Below, piece by piece: positions 55,131-64,000 of a stretch of DNA of 64,000 nt; within the stretch, counting starts at the first letter, position 1; every line of letters begins with the position of its first letter. The position numbers were made by a program, and so were the translations under genes. A model generated the notes under the pieces. The model was not told the DNA's origin. It was given only the letters and a program-made list of their open reading frames with translations, and did no database searches. Source of the stretch: Telopea speciosissima (taxonomy: Eukaryota > Streptophyta > Magnoliopsida > Proteales > Proteaceae); NCBI RefSeq assembly GCF_018873765.1, contig NC_057919.1, positions 24,096,698 to 24,160,697 on the forward strand, in the 5' to 3' direction.

Positions 55131-57222
55131 ATTATAGTTATTGTCTATTGTCTTCAGTCTTTGTCTATTGTGTCTTTCAGTCATTTGTGTTTATACATGC
55201 AGTCCCTAGATTTTCAAAATCTAATTTTTCTACTTTGCAGACTCCGGCTCGACCGAAATTTTATATATAAGTTGGAAACTTTAAGGTCTATCTATCCATA
55301 TTTGGGCTCCATTCAAACTACCACATGACAACAACTTAGGGTGTCCTGACAAGCTTATCAGGACACCCATGCTGTGTAACTTGGCCTTAATTGTACATTC
55401 ATAAATGCTAATCAAAGTGCCCAAAAGCAAATTCTGCACAAAATCATGGCTTATCACTAATGATCCTCAAACGTGCATTAAAACTCGACTTATTCCCCCT
55501 TTCTCTAGGCCCTCTGCTAGTATTCAATTTATACCCTCCAAAGTGTTGTGATACATGAATACAAGATTGGATGAGTAAATAGCACAAGAGAACACTTGAG
55601 TCCACGGTTCTCAATCTTTGGTATAATTTTTATTTGCATTTATTAGTTATCTATGAAAATTTGTTTATGATAATAGGTCCATAAATAATAATTGTTTAAT
55701 TACTATTAGACAAAACATATTACAAAATGAAAAAATGGGTAAATTCTGTAATTTTTCCTTTGCATAATTTCATTAAACATCTGAGATGCATTGCATGCTC
55801 AAGGATTTGAAGATATCTCATTCTGTAAGCTCCATAAATCTGCAAAATCTCACCCTGTCTTACCTCACGATCTCCCGTGGGTTGCTGTTCACAGAAGATC
55901 CGTTTAAAAAATTGAGAATCAGTAGCCCAATGAAGAAAGGCTCCAACAAAATATCTGAACTCGGTACTCTGAAATTTTGAGTTAGTGGGAGCAGATTTGA
56001 TGTTAGAGGTTCATGTCTGGATATGGTAAAATCCGGATTCGACGAAATTTACTCATCTGCCGTGCCGTGTCAACAGCTCCAGCTGTTTTGACTGTCTTGA
56101 ATGCTGGCGTCACATCTGTGGGCAGAACTGCTAAGGATGAAATGGCCTACATGTTGGTTTTAAGGATATATAACCCAAGCCAGTGAGCGGCAAGACAACA
56201 GTGTCAGAGTAGGCAGAGTTGAGCGGCAGTCAGTCATTGACCTTCAACCCTACCCTAAATTGAATGGCGAATATTCAGAGTGGGTAAGACAGGGAGAGGA
56301 GGGGTCTGAGTTATAGATCAAGAATAAGAGAGGGCTCTTGGCGAGGGACGGTCGGCAGCAACAATAGGAGAGGCCGTATCAAGCTAAGTTGCAGCTGTGG
56401 CTGAAATCAAAGAAGAGGAGACTCAAGGAGATATGTCCAAGAGGAAACAAGAAGGGCTTTCAGACTATGTTTATAATATTTTTTTACTATTTTACCCACT
56501 TAATCAACAACTATGCACATGGCCATAGACAAAAAAAATTGATTTGTGCCAATAAATCATAAACAAGTCTTTGTAGCCTATGATTTGTGTTCTTTTTAAA
56601 TAGGACATTATGGAGCTCGAGCAGAAAGTATTTATTTATTTCTCAGGGGCAAGTGCAGACAGGATACAACAGGAATAAGGGAGTAAGAGAAGAGTGATCC
56701 TTCATCTTCTCAATGGCAGAAAATTGACATTTTGGCCAAATGACCAACTTTACCCCTTATTTGTTGCGGTCGTGAGTCGAGACTCCCTTCCCCCTCGCCT
56801 CCCCCAAAAAATAAATAAATGCAGATTGCATCCTGTAAAACAGATGCTGAAGTCTGAAGATATATTGATTACACTATGAGAACAATCAATGGAATCTCTT
56901 GGCCACTATTAATTTCTTCAGAGCTACATTTCAGTTCAAAGAGAATTTTCACCGACTGTTTTACACACAACTTAAAAGCTCTGACAGGCAGATGCTCCAC
57001 TCCATTAACAATTGTTATAACCATAGAGAACCACCCCAGCTCCCCTTTTTTTGCCTAAATCAGTTATTATTATTGTGTGAAATGTAAGCTACTTAAATAC
57101 CAGGTGTCTCCACGCCAGTACGCCCAAAGCTGAAGCAATTTGACCAATACAAGTAATGCCATCTGAAGACAAGAGTTAGCAATTGGAACAAGGGAGCTTC
57201 AGGGGCAAAGTGCAAATATCGG
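55131..57222. other. Intergenic / 3' flank of RanBPM; no gene recognised
   Basis: Mostly AT-rich. Contains a short hairpin (55338-55367) and a GC-richer stretch (about 56030-56440) with no conserved protein. Downstream sequence of the RanBPM gene probably begins left of 57223. Confidence 0.45.
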
Positions 57223-59536
57223 TTACCGTTTTCCCCCATTCCTGCTCTGCAGAACTCTGTTCAGCTGGAATGTCTCTCCTTGATCCCCATGCAACGACCT
57301 TCTCTCCAAACAAGAAGTAGCCAGCTGCCTCAGCAACCTCTCAAGGTATGATTGTAAATAGCTCTGTGAATCTTTCATGTTGGGATTTGTGGACAATACC
57401 ATAGCATTGACCGCATCTGCTACAACTTCTCTCTGGGACATATGAAGGAGATGCCCAACAGGCGATTTCATGGGTTCTTCATATGCCAACAAAGCAATGC
57501 AGTCCTATAAAAGAGAGGGAACTTTGTTAACATTGCCTACCAAAGTATACTAAATCTGGACTTTCAAGCTATTATCACTTTCAATAATGCTATAGATATA
57601 TATCATGTACCAGGATAGGAAATATATATACACACACATAAATTCAATAAAAAACAGAAAAATAGATAATAGCTTGAAGGCTGGATGCAAACATGGGTAA
57701 GCTTTTATGACCCACTTGGACGGGTGACCCATTGATTTTGTCAAGGAAAGGGATGGCCGTAGCCATTCCAACTGTTGGATCCTCTGTACTAGACACGTCA
57801 AATTTCATAGGACGACTCACCTATATGAATAACTATGTCCTAGGTTTTTCTGTTCTATTCCCAGATGTTCAAACATTGAATTTTAATGTGCATCAGACAA
57901 TGCAGACAGTCGATGATTGAAATGTCTTCCACACTTGCACCGCTATTAATCTCTTTTTCTTTTTTTTTTTGTGCTACAGCTTTCTTTATTTTTGAGTTCA
58001 CTTAATCTCAAAACTTATAGAGCCTACTTCATGACATGCTAATCACTTCGGACATGGTTTCTCTATTGTATTCCCAGATGTTCAAACATTGAATTTTGAG
58101 TGTGCATCCGACAATGCAGACAGTCGATGATTAGAATGTCTTCCACACTTGCACCGCTAGTGTTCTTGTTTTTTTTTTTGTAATAAAGCTTTCTTTATTT
58201 CTGAGTTCACTTAATCTCAAATCTTATAGAGCCTACTTCATGACATGCTAATCACTTCACAACTTCTACCTGAAATCCATCATCAACTGTTTTTAGCAGG
58301 CATCACTGAATATCTTAACCATTAGGTCACATGCAAGTGACCATCTGACACAACTTTCAATGTGAAGATCAGGTAAAGTTCATATGCAAAAATCAACATT
58401 TAATTGAAGCATATAACAAGAACATTCTTTAGACCAGGACATTGAGAGTACCTGAAGTAGACTTGCTAGTGATGTAATCCCAAAAAATCTTGCCAGTTCA
58501 GCCCTAGCATATGTCACAGCATCCTCAAGGTTCCCAACCTATGTGGCAGGTACAAATATAATTTATAGTATCAAACTTAATCATAACTAGAATAAAGTTC
58601 ATGGAAATGATGACAACAAAGCTAGAATTCCACATCACATAATGTGGTATATGAAGTTACATTGGCTCAGCTGTGGGTATATGTCTATCAGCAAATCTGT
58701 CTGGACCATTACATCTTAGGATGCAAGGACTTGGCTAATAAGCATCACATAGCAGGCATGGATACACGGACATATTATATAAAACAAGTATACATAATTC
58801 TCCAATAACCAAACAACTTCATGATCTGGACACATTATTACGTCCAAAAGTGAAAACTGTTTAGCTGCATAAGTATACAATTATGGACTTGTAAGATGAA
58901 AAATGCATGGCTAAGACATATTACAAGTCTAGACTTTGTACCGAGCTCATTTTTAATCATAGAGTATGTACCATCCAGAAAAATATATAAATACTATCGG
59001 TCCAACAAAACCGCACACAAATCCAATCAGTCAGACAAACCCCCTAATTCCACATCCTCTTTGATGCCACATGTCCCACGGCCTAAGGCACCTGTATATA
59101 TCCCACATGAAGTCACAACTCTCTTCGCAATATTTGCTCAATTTGAAGTCCTTAGCTTCATCTCTGCATCAGGTAATCAAGTCATAAAGATGAACTTATA
59201 CACCTTAGATTACAGATGCTTTCAAGATTTAAAAGTATATCAAATATTCCCCAGGATGTTGACAATCTCTCCAACAAACTGACTATATCAAGTCCTCTCA
59301 AGCATCTGGAATCACCCTCATCTTGCCTTGACAAGCATTAAAATGAAACCAACTATCTACTACAACAAAGGACCAATATAGCATAGTGGCATGCTAATAA
59401 TTGCAAAACATAAATCATTTAAATTAAACAGAAGATGTTATCTATCATACAAAATATATAAAAAGAAGATATTTACCCGAACAAGTTCAATAAATTTCTG
59501 ACAATGAAGTAGAAAGCAAATAGTGGATGATTCATT
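57223..59536 (-). CDS. RANBPM: RanBPM-like CTLH/CRA protein, last three exons (5' part outside window)
   Basis: Exons in transcript order 59536-59477, 58538-58452 and 57504-57223 join in phase 0 into 142 codons plus TAA. They encode NESSTICFLLHCQKFIELVR, VGNLEDAVTYARAELARFFG and DCIALLAYEEPMKSPVG ... SQREVVADAVNAMVLSTNPN ... YLERLLRQLATSCLERRSLH, which are the CRA part of the CTLH-CRA domain and the C-terminus of plant RanBPM (SPRY-LisH-CTLH-CRA). In eukaryotes this is a scaffold of the CTLH/GID E3 ubiquitin ligase. The SPRY and LisH exons must lie beyond 64000. Splice sites are GT-AG (CTGCAG|AATG, CGG|GTAAAT, CATAG|GTTGG, TTCAG|GTACTC, TTATAG|GACTG). A copia element sits in the intron upstream of the first visible exon. 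No disruption was seen. Confidence 0.87.
57845..58258. repeat. Tandem duplication (about 210 bp) in a RanBPM intron
   Basis: Units about 57845-58056 and 58060-58258 share TTCCCAGATGTTCAAACATT, GACAGTCGATGATT, TCTTCCACACTTGCACCGCTA and CTTCATGACATGCTAATCACTTC. They differ mainly in the length of a T run. Confidence 0.8.
58540..59476. other. RanBPM intron; nothing recognised
   Basis: AT-rich intron between the first two visible exons. A 128-codon plus-strand frame at 58896 has no known domain and is judged to be chance. Confidence 0.5.
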
Positions 59537-59715
59537 CTGCAGAAAGCAAATATTTGAGTCACGTGAGCTAGATCAGAAGAATCAAATAAAGAAAGACAAT
59601 AATATAATCAGCATATCAATACAGACGTTAACAAAAGGAGGCAATAAAAATTAGAAATCTATAGTAAAGACCATAAATCAATGTAAATGATATTCAGAAG
59701 GGGGGGGGGGGATAC

Positions 59716-59942
59716 TGTACTGTTCAGTTTTAGAGAGGAAGGAGAAGAAGGAAAAGAGAGGGAAAGAGAAGAGCACATACGGTTGTGTTTAATCTCTTCT
59801 ATCTCAAACTAGAGACAAACTTCCTTATATTGAAAAAGAATAACTAATTACACAGGGGCCCCTGGCCTTATACAAATAACAGAAGAAATATAAAATACAT
59901 GTGGTTATATACAAGAATACCCTTAAACTCCTATTCTTAACA
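59716..59942 (-). repeat. 3' LTR of the right-hand copia element
   Basis: 227 bp, TG...CA ends; next to it lies a G run at 59698-59711. Confidence 0.8.
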
Positions 59943-60059
59943 CTCCCCTCAAGCTGGGTGGTATATGTCATACATACCCAGACTTGTTCAATAAACATCA
60001 AAGTGATGAGTGCTAAGTCCTTTGGTGAAGATGTCGGCCACTTGTTCATTCGCCTTCAC

Positions 60060-62870
60060 AAAAGGGGTCAGATGGTCTTTGACTCAATCTTTTCCTTGAT
60101 AAAATGTCTATCAACCTCAACATGCTTGGTCCTATCATGTTGCACCTGGGTTGTGGGCAATACTTATGGCTGCCTTGTTGTCACAATATAAACTCATAGG
60201 TTTGTGAGTCTCAAATCCCAATTCCTGAACAAGTCTCTTCACCACAAGACTTCACACACTCGTGAGCCATAGCTCTAAATTCTGCCTCAGCACTTGACCT
60301 AGCCACCACAGTTGCTTCTTACTTCTCAAGTAACCAAATTCCACCAACAAAAGTACAAGTATCCCAAGTGGATCTTCGATCGAAATAGATCCAGCCAATC
60401 AAGATCGATGTATGCTTGATCCTCAAGTGACCATTTCTAGAGAAGAGAAGACCTTTTCCAGGGCATGACTTTAAGTATCCGAGGATCCTATACACTCGCA
60501 TCAAGATGTCCCATTTTGGGTGCATGCATAAACCGACTTACCACGCCAACAAAGATAGGCTATGTCCGGTCGGGTAAGGGAAAGATAGATTAGCTTGCCT
60601 ACTAATCTCCGATATTTTCAGCATCTACAAGGGGCTCACCACAATCTTCTCCTAGTTTGTGATTCGATCAATAGGAGAGAAGGTTGGTTTACACCCTAAG
60701 TACCTCGTCTCTGTAAGTAGATCAAGGACAAACTTCCTCGACAAACACGATCCCTTGCTTGGATCTTGAAACTTCAATCCCGAGAAAATACTTCAATGGA
60801 CCAAGATCTTTGATCTCAAACTGCGAGCCAAGTAAAGTTTAAGCTTTGTGATTTCAGTTTATTGTTCCCGTGACCACAATGTCATCAACATATACAATAA
60901 GAGCTGTAATAGTGTTGCCCTTCCTTTGTATAAACAAAGTGTGATCAGCTTGACTTTGGATGTATCCATTCTCAGAGAATAGCTTGCCTAAACCTCTCAA
61001 ACCAAGCCTTAGGAGATTGTTTAAGGCCATAAAGCGCTTTCCGAGACGACACACTTTTCCATTGCCACTAGGATGCTTGAACCAGGGGGAGAGTGCATGT
61101 AGACTTCTTCTTCTAAGTCACCATGTAAGAAAGCATTCTTTACATCAAGTCGGGTATAATGGCCAATCAAGGTTTGCAGCCATTGAGAGGAGTACCGAAT
61201 GGAGTTATGCTTGGCCTTGGAGCAAAGGTTTCACGATAATCAATGCCATACACCGGGTATAGCCCTTAGCAACCAGTCTTGCCTTATATCTCTCTACGCC
61301 ATCGGACTTGAACTTGATGTGAATACCCATCCGCATCCAACAGAACTCTCCCTTTGGGAGTTCAACAAGATCCCAAGTGTGGTTCTTCTCAAGGGCCACC
61401 ATCTCGGTATTCATTGCTTCTCTCCATTTTGGATCAGCCATGGCCTCTACTACATTCTTAGGAATAGAGATGGAGGAGATAGCCTTTGTGAAAGCAATAC
61501 CGTAGGGAGACAGAATCATAGGAGACAAACTTGGCAATGGGATTAGTACAAGCTCGAGTTCGCTGCGGTGAGCAATAGGAAGATCTAAGTCCGAGGGTGT
61601 AGGAGTAGAGGAAGGTATGTCTCGGGATGAGGAGACGAAGGAGGATTTTAGGAGTCTTCCGTATAGGGAGCCATGAAGGAGGATTTCTCTTGTCCTTTGT
61701 GTACACAAGTAGCTCCCCCGCTCTCTGTTCACCTCTCGCTCGGAGACTCCCCCTCAACAATTCCTCTCGGTCCTTTTCTTTCCCTTGTCAATTTGAAATG
61801 GGAAATAGGGACGAGAGAGGGGAAGGAAATGATAGAAACTCAGGAGCCTCTTCAACCTCACTACCTACGACACTCCCCCGAAGAGGTGGTAGAAAATACG
61901 GGAGATGTTCAAAGAAAGAAACATCTTTGGAGAGAAGCCACCGACGGGTAGGAGGGTGATAACATGTGTAGCCTTTAGAGGTAGAGGAATACCCAGAAAG
62001 ATGCACTTTGAGGACTTAGGATCCAATTTAGTGTGGGCAGATTTGCTAAGATGGACATAGCGGATGCAACCAAAGACCCGTGGGGGAAGTGAAAAAGAAG
62101 AAGAAAGTAAGGGTAAGACCGCAAGAGGTACTTTGAAGTTCAAGACACCGGAGGGCATATGATTGATAAGAAAGACTGCAAGTGAGTAAGGCATCGGACC
62201 AAAAGGTTTTTGGAACATGCATTGTAAACCAAAGAGACCGGGCTACTTCCCGGTGGCGGTTTTTCTTTCAAAGAACCCCATTTTGTTGAGGGGTATCAAC
62301 ACAAGCCACCAGTGGATAATGCCACGGTCGAGAAAAAAGGACTCCAAACCACCATACATATACTCTCCACCTTTATCGAACGGACAATCAATACGAGTTT
62401 GAAGCGAGTGTAAACCAACTCATAAAAGTTTTTAAATGCAACATAGACATCACTCTTTTTTTTTCAAGAGATAAACCCAAGTAACTCGAGAGAAGTCATC
62501 AATAAAGGAGACAAAGTAGCGGAAGCCACGTAAAGAAGTAACGGGGAAGGGCCCCAAACATCAATATGAACAATGTGAAAAGGTGAAATAGATCTATTGC
62601 TAGAAGATGGATAAACTGTCTTACAACTTTTTGCAAAAAGACAAGGTTCACAATGAAAAACATGATTGACAGGAAAAGAGGTAAATAAATGTGGCAACAT
62701 TTTTCTCATAATGAGAAAAGGAAGGATGTCCCAAACGCCGGTGCCAAAGCAAAATGTCCTCCTGTGTACGTCCGCCATGTTGCCCACACACATAAGATTG
62801 AGCTATCGTCACAGGGAAGCACAAGTGTCGAACATATAATCCATCGGGTCTCACGTCCACCGCCAATCAC
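60060..62870 (-). pseudogene. Copia integrase, RT and RNase H remnant
   Basis: Minus strand: GAG-pre-integrase (LLWHRRLGHPSFSHYEKN, about 62760) and CEPCLFAKSCKTVYPSSSNR; integrase core FHIVHIDVWGPSP; C-terminal KPFGPMPYSLAVFLINHMPS and [67 protein letters not shown] and YVDDIVVTG (60880-60906, the intact catalytic box); RNase H-side LMRVYRILGYLKSCPGKGLL (60490). Frameshifts and stops lie between all domains. Confidence 0.88.
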
Positions 62871-62879
62871 TCTCTTCGT

Positions 62880-64000
62880 CACCAAATCGAAAAAGACAAT
62901 GGGTAGGAAAAAATGTGACAAAGCAGTTCAAAGATTTAGTCAATTGGCTAATGGAAAGAAGATTAGTGGCAAAGTTGGGAACATGAAAGCAGACTTCAAA
63001 GGGATAAGTGGAGTAACTTGGACATCTCCCTTACCCGAGATGGAAGAAAGGGAACCATCAGCAATTTTTACCTTATCTTTTCCGAGAACAAACGAGTAGG
63101 AGTTAAAAAGCGAGACCTACCAGTCATGTGATCCGTGGCCCCTGAGTCAATTACCCGGTGTAGTGGCGGATGAAGTAGAGACCAGAGAGCGGTGGAAGTA
63201 GTGGTGCAGAGAGGAGGATCCATCCAAGTGTGCTACAATCCGACAAAAGCTGCTATGTCTTCTTTGGAGAGGGAGGATGAATCGGACTCATGAACCCCAA
63301 CATGGGCTTTAGGCCCATTCTTCTTCGGTCCTTTCGTCCTCCGGATGCGTAGAGGGTGGTTTCCCCATGAAGATCCCAACAAAACTCCTTTTATGCCCGA
63401 CTTGCCACAATAGTCACAGGAGAATCGGCCTCTACCGCCCCTTAGGTGAAGGGAGGACGGTCCTGTGGAGTGGATGAAACAAGAGCAGAGCGCTCAACGT
63501 GGGAGTGGTCTCCATAGCACTTCTACGCGTCTCCTCACTCTGAATAACCACACACCTCCTCCAGGGAGGGAAGACTTGGTCGGCCAAGCATCTCGACCGT
63601 ATGGGTTCAAACTCGTAGTTAAGACCTCAAGAAGGAACAGGACCCTCTCCTTCTCAAATAACTCGATGCACTTTAGGCTCATCAACAGACACATGGAGAT
63701 CTCTGTAGTGATCATACTCCTCCCAAAGTCCCACAACAAGGCTATAGTACTTCGGAGATACTTTTGTCACCCCGACGCAGCTAACAACTGTTGAAGAAGT
63801 TGATAAACCTTTGTAGAGTCCCCCACTCTATCAAAAATACGAGCAACACTATCCCAAATATCTTTGGCTGTCTCCTCGCTCATAAACCTTCTTCCAATCT
63901 CCGGCTTCATTGAAAAAATGAGCCAAGTCATCACAAGGGAGTTCTCGGTTTCCCATTTAGAGTAACCCGGATCATCAATGGAAGGGGCCTTAAAGCTCCG
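62880..64000 (-). pseudogene. Copia gag and protease remnant
   Basis: Gag pieces ETAKDIWDSVARIFDRVGDS (about 63870), KVYQLLQQ and EKERVLFLLE (63650), a knuckle start CDYCGKSG (about 63410) and the protease active site VIDSGATDHMTG (about 63120-63160). Frames change several times. Continues past the right edge. Confidence 0.8.

Larger units (their letters stand above)
59716..64000 (-). mobile_element. Ty1/copia element, 3' LTR to gag (5' end outside window)
   Basis: The 3' LTR (59716-59942) begins TGTTAAGAATAGG on the minus strand and ends AACAGTACA. A polypurine tract (CAGCTTGAGGGGAG) follows at 59943-59956. Upstream come RNase H, RT, integrase, protease and gag on the minus strand. All are broken by frameshifts. 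It lies in the same orientation as RanBPM, inside its intron. The gag start and 5' LTR are beyond 64000. Confidence 0.9.

Noticed and set aside
58896..59282. 128-codon plus frame in the RanBPM intron
   Set aside because: No known domain and opposite to the gene; AT-rich chance frame.
1..64000. CRISPR arrays, bacterial operons, rRNA or tRNA genes
   Set aside because: No regular spaced repeats and no rRNA were seen; the tRNA-like signals belong to a SINE and to retroelement primer sites.

Overview
This is a nuclear segment of a flowering-plant chromosome, probably a dicot or early-diverging eudicot; I cannot name the species. Spliced genes typical of plants are embedded in plant-type transposable elements: Ty1/copia, a Ty3/gypsy chromovirus, L1- and RTE-type LINEs, a tRNA-derived SINE and hAT-like elements. 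Three host genes are recognisable. (1) A SAC-domain phosphoinositide phosphatase, close to Arabidopsis SAC1/FRA7, lies on the minus strand. Its first seven exons run from 27975 to 2467 and its 3' part leaves the window. (2) A complete vacuolar H+-ATPase subunit G gene (110 codons, three coding exons) lies on the plus strand at 29516-30196, head to head with SAC. (3) The last three exons of a RanBPM-type CTLH/CRA protein lie on the minus strand at 57223-59536, and its 5' part leaves the window on the right.

Layout. 1-2466: relics of hAT-like and LTR repeats. 2467-5454: SAC exons 7 to 4, with a 270-bp hAT MITE in one intron. 5455-27224: one 21.8-kb SAC intron. It holds a decayed copia element (5574-16216) that itself contains a long TIR element, an LTR element inside that, and three copies of a hAT-like family. 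It also holds a nearly full-length L1-type LINE (about 17.4-23.04 kb), a 5'-truncated RTE LINE (23.16-24.35 kb) and LTR relics. 27225-27975: SAC exons 3 to 1. 27976-29515: shared promoter and 5' leader intron. 29516-30196: VHA-G. 30.3-36 kb: SINE, MITE and a rearranged copia. 36.5-39.66 kb: 3' part of an L1-type LINE with a duplicated RNase H segment. 39686-52488: a complete gypsy chromovirus (Tekay/Del-like) with 2.5-kb LTRs and a 5-bp target duplication (AGGGA). 52.57-55.13 kb: an ORF1-only LINE carrying a MITE. 57.2-59.5 kb: RanBPM exons. 59716-64000: a minus-strand copia that runs off the window.

SAC codons join in phase across all seven exons with no stop, so the gene looks functional despite its TE-packed intron. 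All TE coding regions are broken, largely by stops that can be read as C-to-T changes at CAG or TGG codons, as expected for methylated DNA. The most unusual structure is in the chromovirus leader: an antisense gene (42416-43631) that appears to have its own TATA box, 5' UTR and leader intron, facing away from gag, plus a short sense ORF just upstream of gag.
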